Of a stretch of DNA of 64,000 bases, positions 1 to 11,493 are shown in pieces. The position numbers and the translations under genes are program-made. The first letter of the stretch is position 1; each line of letters starts with the position of its first letter. The notes under the pieces are model-generated. The model saw only the letters and a list, made by a program, of their open reading frames with translations. It made no database searches and had not been told where the DNA came from. The stretch is from Brassica napus (Eukaryota > Streptophyta > Magnoliopsida > Brassicales > Brassicaceae): positions 15,197,683 to 15,261,682 of the forward strand of contig NC_063439.1 of assembly GCF_020379485.1 (NCBI RefSeq). The letters are read 5' to 3'.

Positions 1-443
1 GAAAAATTGAAAATTCCGAGTGCATACCTGGATTGTTGATTTTGGGAGTGGGTTTAACAGTTACAGAGTGAAAAATCGAGTGGATTTAGGCGAAGAACGG
101 ACGAATTCCGTCGAAAATCGAGAGAGAGAATAGGTGTTTTTGTTTTTGGTTTTCGTTTGTGAGTGTGGAAGAGGAAGTGGGTTGATATCGATTGAAGTTA
201 TTGCTAAATCCGTCGATATGCCCGCATCGATCGATAGCAGAAATGCCGCGTCGATCGATGTCCTTTTTATTGACAGATTCTAATTACTAAGTTTTCTAAA
301 TAATGCTAATATTAAGAAATACAAAAATTACTATTAATTACTAGTAAATATAAATTTTTTTTTATTTTTTTTTATTAAAATAAATGGGTTGCCTCCCATT
401 CAGCGCTTAATTTTTAAGTCTTTAGCTCGACTTCCTGATTAAA
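1..443 (-). other. Athila copy 1, internal region downstream of integrase
   Basis: Non-coding as far as visible. The pol stop is followed on the minus strand by an AGCGCTGAATGGGAGGCAACCC-type stretch (near 388-410) that I know from the post-pol region of plant gypsy elements, then an AT-rich run (350-375). Two TCGATCGA motifs occur near 230 and 253. No env-like reading frame of useful length is seen in the short stretch available. Confidence 0.6.
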
Positions 444-1468
444 CTAATTATCAGGTTCATACAGCACCATGGGCACTTTCGCTGGAGGTTTTGCCCAATA
501 ATGCTTAACTCGTTGACCATTCACCGTAAATTCCTGGCCTTTCTCATTTTGTAAGGTGATAGTTCCGGAGGGTTGAACGTTCGTTACGGTGAAGGGTCCA
601 GACCAACGGGATTTTAGCTTTCCTGGAAATAAAGTCAATCGAGAGTTATAAAAGAGGACTTGATCATCTGGCTCGAAGTGCCAGGATATGATCTTTTATC
701 GTGATAGGCTTTAGTCCTTTCTTTATAGATTTTTGAATTTTCGAAAGCTAAATGTCTGATTTCATCAAGCTCGTTAAACTGGATGAGTCTCCTTTCTGCA
801 GCCGGTTTGATATCAAAGTTCAAAAATTTGGTAGTCCAAGCTGCTTTATGTTCCAGTTCGACTGGTAGATGACATGATTTGCCATAAAGGAGGTGGAATG
901 GTGTTGTTCCTAACGGCATTTTGTAGGCGGTCCTGTAGGCCCAAAGTGCATTATCTAGTTTCCTAGACCAATCTTTTCTGGAGGTTCCTACGGTTTTCTC
1001 TAAGATTTCCTTAATTTGCCGGTTAGAGACTTCTACGTGTCCACTAGTTTGTGGGTGGTAAGATGTAGCTACTCTATGATGAACACCATTCTTTTTAAGA
1101 AATCTATCAAAGATTTTGTTAATGAAATGAGTTCCACCGTCACTAATGACTACTCTTGGAACTCCAAATCTTGGAAATATTATACTCTTGAAGAGTTTAA
1201 TAACCACAGATGCGTCATTGGTAGGGGAAGCTATTGCTTCGACCCATTTGGATACGTAGTCTACAACGACTAGTGTATATTTGTTTCCATATGAAGACGG
1301 GAAAGGTCCCATAAAATCGATACCCCAGCAATCAAAGACTTCAACTTCAAGAATGAACTTTTGTTTCATTTCGTGTCTTTTGCTGATTTTTTCACGTCTT
1401 TGACATCTGTCACATTGGGTTATAAATGCATGGACATCGCGAAAAATGGTTGGCCACCAAAATCCTGC
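444..1468 (-). pseudogene. Athila integrase core and C-terminal domain (broken)
   Basis: Integrase core read from about 1468 down to 635, then the C-terminal part at 638-444 in another frame. The catalytic D-D-E triad is visible: D in [10 protein letters not shown] in VISDGGTHF, and E in the [14 protein letters not shown] stretch. Downstream is the usual plant gypsy core ending ([33 protein letters not shown]). The C-terminal piece with FPGKLKSRWSGPFTV is the GPY/F module. A single indel near 690 separates core from GPY/F. Upstream the frame is continuous with the RT ORF except for one TAG at about 1469, which falls between the integrase zinc finger's histidine and cysteine halves. The enzyme would insert element cDNA into the genome. 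As read it is inactive. Confidence 0.88.
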
Positions 1469-3580
1469 TTAGAGAATTTTCGAAACCGTTTTAAAGGTAG
1501 CGAAATGTCCTGCATACTCAGCTCCGTGACATTGGTAAATAATGTCTGGAATTTCAGCTTCGGATACGCATCGTCTGTATATGCCATCAGAACAATGCTT
1601 ATAGAGGTAAGGTTCATCCCAATGATAGCGTCTTACTTCTCTGAAAAATTTCTTCCTCATATATCCCTTGAGTTCGTCTGGTTCGAGCTCAGCTGCCAAA
1701 TAGTTAACTATGTCGGCATACCAGGGTCGGTTATCCGAGTTTCTACCAATCACATTTACCTCCCGTTGTGATAATTCCTCAGGTGTGAGATTCATCTCAT
1801 CACCGAAAACATTTACTTGTAAACCGAAGTTGATCTTAATAAACGGGGGTCCGTGATTTTGGTTATCTGAGAGATGAGAAATTACATCAGTCTCGTCATC
1901 GATCGATGTAGAACTACGTGAATTGACCGATATATCTCTCTCATCGATCGATTGATCTTCAGATGTGAGAGATACTTCACCGACGAAGGATGTATCTATG
2001 TGTGCAACATTCTCTGTGGGAAAGAAATCGTCTATAGGGACATCATCCTCTATCCTTATCCTAGAAAGATGGTCAGCGACTCCATTATCTACTCCTCTCT
2101 TATCCTTAATCTCAATGTCAAACTCTTGGAGTAGTAGAATCCAGCGTATGAGTCGAGCTTTAGCATCCTTCTTTTGCATTAAATATTTGATGGCAGCGTG
2201 ATCAGTGTGAACTATTACACGTGAGCCAATCAAGTATTGACGGAACTTTTCAAAAGCGTAAACTACAGCTAATAGTTCTTTTTCTGTTGTTGCATAATTC
2301 CGTTGTGCTTCATCAAGCGTGCGGCTGGCGTAGTAAATAGCATGTAGCTTTTTATCTTTCCTTTGGCCTAGAACTGCTCCAATTGCGAAATCACTCGCAT
2401 CGCACATGATTTCGAAAGGAAGATTCCAGTCGGGGGCTTGTACGACAGGGGCAGTGATAAGGGATTTCTTTAAATCTTCAAAAGCTCTCATGCATTCGGG
2501 GGTAAAATTGAATTTAATATCCTTGCACAGTAAGTTATTTAGAGGTCTAGCGATTTTGCTAAAGTCCAGTATAAATCTCCTGTAAAATCCGGCGTGTCCG
2601 AGAAAACTTCGTACGTCCTTAACAGTTTTGGGTGGAGGTAAACTGGTCATTACTTCAATCTTAGCTCTATCGACCTCTATTCCAGCAGCGGAAACCCTAT
2701 GTCCTAATACTATTCCATCGTTTACCATGAAATGGCATTTTTCCCAGTTTAGGACAAGGTTCTTTTCTTCGCATCTTTCCAATACCTTGCATAAATTGTC
2801 GAGGCAACTCTTAAAATCTGATCCATAGACTGAAAAATCATCCATGAATACTTCCATGAAGTCCTCGATCATATCTGTAAAGATTGACATCATACAAAGT
2901 TTGAAAGTAGTGGGGGCATTACATAAACCAAATGGCATTCTGCGATATGCGAAAGTCCCATAGGGGCATGTAAACGTTGTCTTTTCTTGATCATCCGGGT
3001 GTATAGGAATTTGAAAAAATTTGGAATATCCATCAAGAAAACAGTAATACTGGTGATTAGCTAATCTCTCCAGCATCTGATCAATAAAGGGAAGGGGAAA
3101 ATGGTCTTTCCTAGTAGTGTCATTCAGTTTCCTATAATCAATGCACATCCGATGACCAGTAATGGTACGAGTCAGAATGAGTTCGTCTTTTTCATTCTTC
3201 ACTACAGTGATACCTCCCTTTTTTAGTACAACATGTAAGGGGCTTACCCATTTGCTATCCGAAATGGGGTAAATAACTCCAGCATCAAGGAGTTTTATAA
3301 TTTCCTTCTTAACTACTTCTTTCAGATTCGGGTTCAATCTCCTTTGCTGTTCTATTGACGTTTTAGCGTTGTCTTCCAAGTTAATCTGGTGCATGCAAAG
3401 ATCAGGAGAGATTCCAGGAATGTCATCGAGAGAATACCCGATCGCTTTCCTGTATTTGCGTAATTTATTCAACAATAAAGCAAGTTCTCCGCTAGTGAGA
3501 TTGGCGTTGACGATAACAGGGTAGGATTGGTCATAAAGGTAGGCGTACTTAAGACCGCTGGGTAGAGGTTTTAATTCCAC
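1469..3580 (-). pseudogene. Athila reverse transcriptase-RNase H plus integrase zinc finger
   Basis: A 703-residue open stretch. After the protease linker come RT motifs: the fingers ([21 protein letters not shown]), the palm motif [20 protein letters not shown], the MPFGLCNAP box and the catalytic FMDDFSVYG. Next is the thumb ([21 protein letters not shown]), then RNase H with [25 protein letters not shown] and [10 protein letters not shown]. The C-terminal part holds the first half of the integrase HHCC finger (HGAEYAGH). The TAG that ends the ORF replaces a probable CAG, because the next residues in the same frame (AGFWWPT) continue the finger. The start at 3580 is arbitrary, as the polyprotein enters from the protease region across a frameshift. 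Compared with copy 2, some conserved palm residues differ (SKFFQ for SGFFQ, FKLCMMS for CQRCMMS). Confidence 0.92.
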
Positions 3581-4827
3581 CTTTGTTGCTTTATCTTTAG
3601 ACCAATTTGATTGTGAGGGAGATCGACTGTATCTTGAAGGTATCGATCGATGACAACTTCGGAACCGTCATTTTCTTCTACGTTTGCAACGTCGATGCTA
3701 GCGTCCATTAGTTGCATGTAATCGTCTGTCCTATCTGATATGCTGAACACTTCATTTTCCACGTGGTTAAGGGTGTCTTCTAAGGGGTTGTCTGAACACA
3801 TGTTTATGAAAGAGTCTCTTTCATCCTCAAAAACCTTTTCCACGTAGAAGGCCTGGTCATCTATTAGGGGTCGCTTAATCAGTTTTTCCATATCAAAAGT
3901 CATCGAGATATCCCCTATGTTCAAATTAATTCGTCCTTCCTTGACGTCAATGATTGCTCCAGCTGTAGCTAGGAATGGCCGACCCAGAATGAGGGGTTAT
4001 TGTCTGTATTTCAACACAACAAAATCCGTAGGCACGATGCAATCGTTAATCTTTATGGGAACATCTTCGAGAATTCCTTCGGGTACCCTAATAGATCTAT
4101 CAGCTAGAACCAGGGTGATCGGAGTTGGCATAAACTCTCTGTATCCTAACGTCACAGCAACAGAGTAAGGCATAAGGTTCACGCTAGAGCCGAGGTCACA
4201 TAGTGATCTAGGGAAGCGCGTGTTTTCTATTTTACAATCTAGGACGAAACTACCAGGATCGGATCTCTTCGTTGGAGTTTCTCCTTTAATAATAGCACTT
4301 ACTTCTTCTGAAATCATCATCACGCTATGTTCTGCGATTGGATAGTTTGGAGATGTCATATCCTTTATATACTTCTTAATTGAAGGTGCTATTTTTATAG
4401 CATCGCTAAGAGACATCTCGACAGAAATCCTATCTAAGGCTTTCTTGCAGATTGCGTTTTCTAATGATTTCTTAGTTTGCGTTTTAGGAGGAAAATGGGG
4501 TAAAGTTCTATAGACTCTTTCAATTATGGGCTCGGGTTGAGTAGACCGTCGATCGATGGTGGGTGTTTTGGGTCGATCGACATCAGTTCCGTACTGTCGA
4601 TCGATTTCATCCTCAATCTCCATATCTTCTTCTAGTTCTAAGTCTATTGCCTTTTCCTTAGCCTTTTCAGGGGTGGTTTTCCGGTTGTCTTGAGATGGAT
4701 TTGGGTCAAGTTCGTCAAGAAAAATAGGATGAGAGTTGCTTTTCCCGGTCTCATCGGCATCGTCAGGTTTTCCAACATCTGAATTATTCCTCATGTCTGC
4801 TGCGAGGTTTTTCCCGCTGCGCAGCAT
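3571..4827 (-). pseudogene. Athila aspartic protease region (broken)
   Basis: Pol protease with its linker. The active-site segment LCDLGSSVNLMPYSVA and the later LILGRPFLATAGAIIDV flap and alpha motif are those of Athila/Tat proteases. The frame is the same as gag upstream, with one TGA between 4879 and 4828 where copy 2 reads GGA. Near 3997 a short deletion relative to copy 2 removes four residues and leaves a TAA; the frame then resumes with PLILGRPF. Near 3610-3640 a further small deletion shifts the frame into the RT ORF. The linker encodes several Ser/Thr-Ile-Asp-Arg units where the DNA contains TCGATCGA. The product would cleave the Gag-Pol polyprotein. Confidence 0.82.
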
Positions 4828-4878
4828 TACGGCACTGACTTGACGTCTTGGGTTTAGATCAGTCCTTCCGGAAAGACA

Positions 4879-6198
4879 TCAAGCATCTCTCTTTATTGCA
4901 GTTGCTATCTCAGCTACTTGACCTTCTAATTTTTGGATTAGTTCTCCTAAAGAATCTGCTTTCTCCATCAATTCTCCGTAAACCATATTTATCTTTCCGT
5001 AAAACTCCAATTTCGTCTTACGGTTGCCAGTAAGAGCTTGTCTGATATTGAACCTTTCTCTTCCGGTACGTGATTTTAAAGCAGTGTCATAAGCTTGGGT
5101 AAAGCTCTCGACATGAAACACAGAGTAAAGATCAGAACAGTTTGTTTCTTCTTCCGAATAATCATCGGTGTCAGACAAAGCGTTTTCGTCGATCTGGGCT
5201 ATATCAGATCGGTGTTTGTTTTGAAGAAAGGAATGAAGGGATTTAAGAGAATTCTTAATTTCTAATAAATCAGAATTGTCTTTTGGATTTGTAGTTTTTC
5301 CTATTTCTTCATCCATTTTTTCATAGGATCTTCCCGTTGTCATATTCTTGATAAGGCGTCTAGCTCCTTCGGGATTCCTAGTGATGAAATTTCCATCACT
5401 CGCTGTATCGAGTGTGGTTTTATAGCTCAAATTAACACCTCCATAAAGGATGTTAAGAAGTCGTGGTTCTGAATAACCATGATGGGGACATTCAAGTTCA
5501 TAGCCTCTGAATCTTCCCCAAGCATTTTTAAATGATTCGCGTGGACCTTGGCGAAATGTAGAAATTTGTTTTCTTACTTCCCAGTAGCGTTCATCAGTGA
5601 AAAATTCTCTAAGGAAAGCTCTTCTAATCTCTTCCCAACAAGTGAGTGATCCTGTTGCTAAACAGTTCAACCACCTGAGGGCTTCTCCTTCTAGGGAGAA
5701 TGAGAATAGTTTGCAATGATCATATTCATCTGGTATTAATTCTTCCAAAGTCTCAATATGATCTTGTGGGTGTTCTGGGAGGGATCCACGGAATGGATTT
5801 TGACGAACCATACGGTAGTAATCTGCGTTAAACTTAGATTTCTTGGTATCGTCTCCTGGTATTTTAACAGCGGACCTATTGGAATAGGTCCTACCAGGAT
5901 CAAGGTAGTCTTGTATGGACAATTTTATATCTTCACCTTTAATTAAGGTGGAATTTTCCTTAACAGGGATTTCAGTCCCCTGTTCAGTTTGGCTTGTTTC
6001 ATTGCTCGTTTGACCACTTAGTTCAGTTTGGACTACGTTCTCATTAGCAGGTTCGGTAAGAGAAAACTTACCTGCTTCCGGCTGGGCGGCATCGATCGAT
6101 GTTGGTGACTCTGTATCGATCGATTCCTCTGACTCGCCGTCGCTCGATGGAAACGTGTTTCCGTCGATCGATGGTTGGTCGCGCTCTATGTTCTCCAT
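4879..6198 (-). pseudogene. Athila gag (retrotransposon gag domain)
   Basis: A 439-residue open frame starting with MENIERDQPSIDG. The central part shows the plant retrotransposon gag signature: EGEALRWLNCL, SWEEIRRAFLREFF-like sequence, and RESFKNAWGRFRGYELECPHHG followed by LLNILYGGVN. This is capsid-type protein that packages element RNA in the cytoplasm. The N-terminal linker has SID repeats encoded by TCGATCGA-containing DNA. No CCHC knuckle is seen. A TGA (4879-4881) separates gag from protease; in copy 2 the same codon is GGA, so a gag-pro fusion was the ancestral state. The ATG at 6198 lies about 100 bp inside the primer binding site, as expected. Confidence 0.88.
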
Positions 6199-6300
6199 TC
6201 TTTGTGTCTGAATAACAGATTAAGAAAGAAAATTTTTAGCAAGATTTTCGTAACAAGTCTATACTAAATTTTAAATTAAATCTAATGGTAATAAGAAAGA

Positions 6301-6317
6301 ATCCCCGGCAACGGCGC
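6301..6317 (-). other. Primer binding site, tRNA-Asp
   Basis: The plus strand reads ATCCCCGGCAACGGCGC, matching the 3' end of plant tRNA-Asp(GTC). The minus strand is therefore the complementary primer site. The match breaks at the terminal CCA, where copy 1 has gta; copy 2 at 60723-60740 is perfect there. It lies directly inside the LTR edge at 6324. Confidence 0.88.
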
Positions 6318-6323
6318 GTAATT

Positions 6324-7624
6324 TGATATCACTCAAATTACCCTAAAGAGTGTTACTCTCATCAAAAGAGGTTCAGATGTAGTACTTAGGAATCGAATCC
6401 ACAGAGACTCTAGGATTACTCAACAGACTTAAATGAATATAGACTAAAAGGTTTTAAAAGTAGTAAATGATAAATCGAAAACAACAGTGATTCAATCGAT
6501 TGAATTGAAGTGGTTTCAAGATTGGGAAAGTAGCTAGATTCAGGTAATTCTCAGGTATAAAATGTATGCACTTAGTTTAGACTAAAGGGTTCAATGGTTC
6601 TTGAACTAAACGTTGATTTAACCGGATAGGTTAACTTCACTAGATCTCGTATCTCAACTGTTGTATTTTGATCTCGAGAGAGTATCGATCGATGCGACTT
6701 GATGTACATCGACCGATACATCTTTGTAACGATCGACCGACATAACGATAGTTGCGTCGATCGACAGTTATTCTAGCGAGCTTTGCGAACGGGTTTAACT
6801 TGTTCTCTAACCTTCTCAGACCAACTGTCGTTGCGCCTGAGTCAGTTAGATCATGCAAATGGGTTCAGGTATTGAGGGGAAACGGTTAGTTGAACTCAAT
6901 TAATCCTAAGATCTAAAATGAAGGTGATCAATCTCAATTTTAGCATTAAGTCCATAAGCAATGAAAGAACAATCAAAACACCTTTTTAACAGTCATATTA
7001 GCAGTACATAATTTCAACCATGGTGAGAAACCTAAATCTAACAATTGGTTTACTCAAACATATTCATGAGAGACAAAGTCATGATGGTGTGAAATAAACA
7101 CAAATGAAACATAGAACATTAATAGATAGAGTAATAGAAATGAAGGAGTTCAAGATCTTCTCTGTTTTGCAGTCTCAGATCTATCTCTCCAATCCTAAGC
7201 TCTCCTAATGGTAGCCAAAATGCTCCTTTTCCAAACTAGGTCTTTTGCAAGTGTCTGCCTAGAAATGATACAAAACCCTAGTACATATAGCCTAACAGGC
7301 GGCCAGGGACTTAAGTTGTAAATAATAGATCTTCTAGGAAATGAAATCTTTTAATTTGCGATTTCATGTGTGTGACTGCGTATCGATCGATGCACAAATA
7401 TGTATGTCGACCGATAGTAAGTGATTAAGATCGACCGATGTTGCTCTTCAAGCGTCGATCGATTTTCCTTGCGTAAAAGCATTCCAAAATGTCCCAAAAG
7501 TATCATTTCCTTCCATCAGGTGAATAAACCTGTATTTGCTTTGAAAAAACTCTAAAACATGATTAATACATCTTAAAACCTTTATATACCATGTATAAAA
7601 GCGGGTGAAAATCATGGTATATCA
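6324..7624 (-). repeat. Athila copy 1, 5' LTR
   Basis: 1301 bp from TGATATCACTC to ATGGTATATCA, with TG/CA ends and short inverted termini (TGATAT/ATATCA). The same sequence with small changes recurs at 60745-62064. It contains clusters of TCGATCGA/CGACCGAT motifs at 6684-6770 and 7380-7470. Short ORFs in it are not credible genes. Confidence 0.93.
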
Positions 7625-8693
7625 GTGATCAAAGGTGGTAAATCCGATCTCCAGTCTCCTGAAAAAGATAGACAAGTCTAACCAGGATAAGGGCCTCGAA
7701 TGAACAAACGCGAGCCAGAAAAAATATGAAATTACGATAGGAAAACTTACTCCTCGAGATCCTGTCGATGGCTCCTCGGATCCTCTCAACGGTGATGTCC
7801 TTCCAACTTACATGAACGCGCGACACGACGGCACGAGCGTTAGCAATGAATTCTTCTGGATAGGAGGCCGAATCTGGGTGATCGACTGCAATCAAACAAG
7901 GACTCGTCAGAAAACGAAAGAAAGAAACAGTCGATAAGCTAACAAAAGCACTCTGCCGAGTTTATGATTCCATAAAAATCGAATCGCCGGGCGGCTCCTC
8001 GAAGGCAAAACCATTAGATTTGACGTTAAAATCGAAGCGCTGCCAATTGACCATCCTGCTGGGGTGGTCAACAATCACATTATAGTTGGGCCGCATCTGA
8101 ATCGAGAACAATCCGTCCCCCATAGACTTAGCATAGGTCAGCTCTTTGAGAGTCTGCACGCTCATCGAGACATCGATCTTCGCCGCCGTCACCATCAACA
8201 TTACCGAAATCCGGAACACACCATTTAAGAACTGGCTTATCGCTGCGTCACAACGTCTCGCATAAGATGTGATGAGTCGAGGAATCAGAAACCAGAACTT
8301 GGTCTCGCTCTGAAAGTATGACTCGTAGACACACTGAAATCCCAACGGAGGGGACCACGGCCTCTGAGATTTTGTCGGGATTAGGAAAGTCACTCCGACT
8401 ACTCCACATTCACTCAGCAAAGCTTTCACGCTGCTAGGAGTCGAACGTTTCTCCTCGACGTTCTCCCACGTTTGTCCTTCCACGACAGGAGAACGCATCT
8501 GTTATGGCGCCAAAGCCGGGAGATCCTCAAAAATCCCCCCGGGATGATAGCAACATGGAACGAAGTCAGGGACAGAAGCCTCTCCTTCACTTGCCCCACC
8601 ATGACCGTCTCTCGCAATTAACGTAGCAGCCTCTCTCTCCTCACGGAGTGGACGTGCCGACTCAGCAACGAGGACTCGTTGAGGCGTATCCAT
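7625..8693 (-). pseudogene. Putative gypsy-type transposon protein (PF04195-like), interrupted
   Basis: A reading frame from ATG 8693 to 7962 on the minus strand is open except for a single in-frame TAA at 8502-8504. It contains SSVKALLSECGVV, IPTKSQRPWSPPLGFQCVYE, and a W-[QK]-R-F-x-F segment. This resembles the plant 'putative gypsy type transposon' (Transposase_28) domain, which has no assigned activity. An acceptor TTGATTGCAG near 7890 begins a second exon (VDHPDSASYPEEF, WKDITVERIRGAIDRI). The matching donor near 7957 appears to be GC or mutated. The gene is cut by the Athila LTR at 7625, so the C-terminal part is missing here. A C-terminal fragment of the same family lies at 62065-62551. 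Family call moderate; function unknown. Confidence 0.6.
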
Positions 8694-9610
8694 ATTTTTC
8701 GTATTTTTAGCAGAAACAAAGAAAGAGCCAAAGTTGGTCCAAAAATTTCAAGCTCACTTTGGATTTTATAATCTGATCACAGTAGACCCAATGAGGAGAA
8801 ATGGGGGATTAGCGCCCATCTTTGGACATCTTTTTAAAATGTGATCACAGTAGACCCAATTGAACATCTTTTTAAAATGACTAGAATGTTTGGACCCCAT
8901 AGTAAATGACTGTAAGGGCCTTTGGTTAATTTTTTTAAAATTGAAATTATTTTTAAACATATAATCCACATCACTAATTAAAATTACACATCACCACCAC
9001 AATAGAAACTAAACCGTCTATTCTCTTGAGTTAACAAAATCGAAGTTAAAAAAAAAAACTAACTAAGAACATTGTTTTCTCGTCTCGAAGAAGGAACCGT
9101 CGAAGAAGGAACCGCTAGGATACTCCCACTCTTCGTCATCAAGATTGTATGTATTAACTTCCTCTTCGTCGAAATAGCTCTCTGTCGTTGTACTCTGTTT
9201 TCTCTGTTATCATCGTGCCTGAAATCAGAATTCTGAACTCGTTTGTACGAAATCGTCTTCGCCGCCGTGTTCGCCGCATTCTTATCTACGAGTTCGTCTT
9301 TCCGGTAGGATATCGCGACGTCATATATTGTGTTTTGTTGAGTTTGTGGGTCAGTTATGTATTATATTTCATCTGATTTATATTTTGTTGCGACTGAGAT
9401 AGGGTTGTGTTGCGGCTGTGATTTTGTTTTGTTGGGGGTTTCGTTGCGTCTGAGTTAGGGTATTGCTGCTGCTGAGTTATGGTTATGTTATGGATGAGTT
9501 ATATTTGTGTCGTGAATAACCTAATGTTATGTTATGACTGTATTACTCTTATGATGCGGCTGAGTTACTGTTTTGTTGTGGCTGATTTTATTGTTTGGTT
9601 ATATGATCAG
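8694..9610. other. Spacer and 5' region of the MULE left part
   Basis: No gene. A sequence GATCACAGTAGACCCAAT occurs twice (about 8774 and 8843) within an imperfect duplication that also repeats ATCTTTTTAAAATG. From about 9370 the plus strand carries GGCTGAGTTA-type motifs in front of the DUF1985 frame, the reverse complement of the motif seen on the right side of the MULE. The left end of the MULE should lie somewhere in this stretch; I could not identify terminal inverted repeats or a 9-bp duplication by eye. Confidence 0.45.
9370..9610 (+). repeat. GGCTGAGTTA motif cluster, left of DUF1985 gene
   Basis: Several degenerate copies of GGCTGAGTTA (rev. comp. TAACTCAGCC) lie between about 9384 and 9595, for example gctgagttatggttatg and gcggctgagttactg. 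Spacing is irregular at 20-50 bp. Orientation is opposite to the clusters at 16085-19920. Confidence 0.65.
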
Positions 9611-11493
9611 ATGGATGCTGCTGAAGTTAAATCAGGGGATGACCCACCAAGACTTTACCCTGAAGGGTCTTCTAACCTAGATGGTAAAGTTATTAATCAC
9701 AATTTCCATCCAGGGCATATCTCCCACGTTAGAGAAACAATAGGACTTGATGTGTGGGAAGAAATGGTGAACTCTCCCATTGGAGTAGTTGCTAGGCTAG
9801 CTGAACGCGAAAGCATGTGGTCTGGTAGGATCGTGCACTATCTACTGTGTAGACAGCTGCGAGTTATAAAGAAGGAGATATGGTGTCTCGTGGCTGATGA
9901 GGCTATCAGGTTTATCTTGCTCGAGTTTGGTGAGATCACTGGGCTAAACACAGGTCCATTGCCAACAGAAAAATTTGATCCTGGTCAATACAACGAGTTT
10001 TTTTTTTTGGGGGGGGGGGGGGGGGAGGAGTTGAAGGTGATGCTTGGGATGAGACCAAAGTTAGATGAACTGAAGGCAGCATTAGCGTTCTGTCCGTGTT
10101 GGAGTTTTGAAAAGAGCAAGTGGTTGGGGCTGCTACTTCTTAAAACCATGGGAGTCTATATTTTGCATCACAATTCTAGGATACCCTTTCAAAGTGCAAT
10201 AAGGGTATTCGACGATGAAGCCATGAGGTCGTATCCATGGGGTCGGACCGCATACGAAGTTTTAATTGACTCTATTAAAACGTTTGCTTCAGATGGAGGT
10301 TCATACACAATAAGCGGCATGAAGAACACGTTATTGATTTGGGCTTATGAATCCGTCACATGCTTCGGTGAGAGTTTTGGGAGAGTGATAAATAACGAAG
10401 ACGTTCCGCTTTTGCGATGGGTGGAAAGCGTACACAGGCAAGCTTTGATAAATTGTTGTCTGCCGAAATCGAAAAGCATGGTGAGGTAAGATTTAACGCT
10501 GACTTAATTTATTTGATGGCTGAGATCAGAGTTACTTAATGGCTGAGTTATGTGTTAAATTACGGCTGAATTATTTTAGTTGATGGATGAGTTATGTGTT
10601 AAATCACGACTGAATTATTTTAGTTGATGGCTGAGTTTTGTGTTAGTTAGGAGGCTGAGTTTTGTTATAACCTGGTGTTGCAGGTGCGTGTGAGGAGAAT
10701 GGTTTTGAAGGACTCAATTGAAGAGATGTTTCCTATTTGGCTGGGTGAAGATGACGACCCACAACTCGTTAGGTTGATAACAGACATACATTCAGGTAGA
10801 TTTGTAAGAGGTTTGTGGAAAGTGCAGGGGAATGCAAAGGGGAAGGGGAAGGGGAAGGGGAATGAGAAGAAGAGAATGAAGGGTGGAGTTTCGTCAGAAG
10901 CTGAGCCACCCACTAAAAAGCAGAAGAAAGTTAAGACACAGAATGAGTCTGAAGCTGATGCAGCGGGAAAGGGTTCTAGCGAGACGGAAGGTAGCAAAGA
11001 GTTGGAGTTGGAGAACAAAGCGACTCTAACAACCATTGTGAGTACTCTGGATATTATTTCCAGAAAATTTGATCAGTTTGATTCACGGTTGGAAGCTTAC
11101 GAGTTAGACCGGAACATACCATTGATGGACCAAAAGACGATTGATGACAAGGTGAATGCTTTACTAGAGGAGCGTCTGAAAGATTTGGGGATTGGGAAAA
11201 TTTCCGAAAACCATGATAACCCCTCTCCACCATTATCAGATAACTCTTTATCGAAGGCATCACCGGTGGTTCGAACGCATCAGAAGTCTATCAATAGTCC
11301 AGCGTTAGTAGCTGCGACTCCTGGACCGAAAAGGAATTTAGCCAAGGAGCTTGAAAAGGAATCAGGGGTGAAAAGGGCTTTGGATGACGAGTTTGGTAGT
11401 GTCGCTAAAGCTACTGATATGCAGCCTCTTGATTTCCGTAATTCAGCCGTAAACAAAAACCCAGCCGTAATTCATATACATGAAAATCCCTAA
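9611..11493 (+). pseudogene. DUF1985-family protein of MULE (Ulp1 domain absent)
   Basis: Two exons. Exon 1 from ATG 9611 encodes MDAAEVKSGDDPPRLYPEG, then the DUF1985 core: RIVHYLLCRQL, EAIRFILLEFGEITGLNTG, WLGLLLLKTMGVYI, ESFGRVINN. A one-base frameshift near 10418 moves the frame from LLRW to a better continuation (GGKRTQASFDKLLSAE). The intron is 10486-10683 (GTAAG...GTTGCAG) and is full of the GGCTGAGTTA motif. Exon 2 (10684-11430) has RVRRMVLKDSIEEMFPIW, a lysine-rich nuclear-type stretch (PTKKQKKVK), and a charged helical region. Family members usually continue into a C48 (Ulp1) cysteine peptidase. Here the frame runs into motif array at about 11430 with no peptidase residues. A T9-G16 homopolymer at about 9999-10023 interrupts the core. 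Function of DUF1985 is unknown. Confidence 0.75.
10486..10683 (+). repeat. Intron of DUF1985 gene made of GGCTGAGTTA motifs
   Basis: 198-bp intron with GT...AG borders. It contains about seven copies of a [TA]GGCTGAGTTA / ACGGCTGAATTA motif separated by T-rich spacers, including a nearly perfect local repeat (TGAATTATTTTAGTTGATGG occurs twice). The motif thus forms most of the intron. Confidence 0.75.

Larger units (their letters stand above)
1..7624 (-). mobile_element. Athila-type Ty3/gypsy retrotransposon, copy 1
   Basis: Minus-strand LTR retrotransposon read from right to left: 5' LTR (6324-7624), tRNA-Asp primer site (6301-6317), gag, aspartic protease, reverse transcriptase, RNase H, integrase. 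The order RT-RNase H-integrase is that of Ty3/gypsy. The RT/RNase H residues (FMDDF catalytic box, a tail ending in GVADHLSR) and the tRNA-Asp primer site point to the Athila clade. The 3' end, any env-like ORF and the 3' LTR lie beyond the left edge. Right flank after the LTR is gtgat, so a 5-bp duplication cannot be tested here. The body carries several premature stops and at least two frameshifts but remains well aligned with copy 2 (44794-62064). Confidence 0.9.

Noticed and set aside
1016..2201. Several plus-strand ORFs in Athila pol
   Set aside because: All are antisense to integrase and RNase H and show no motif.
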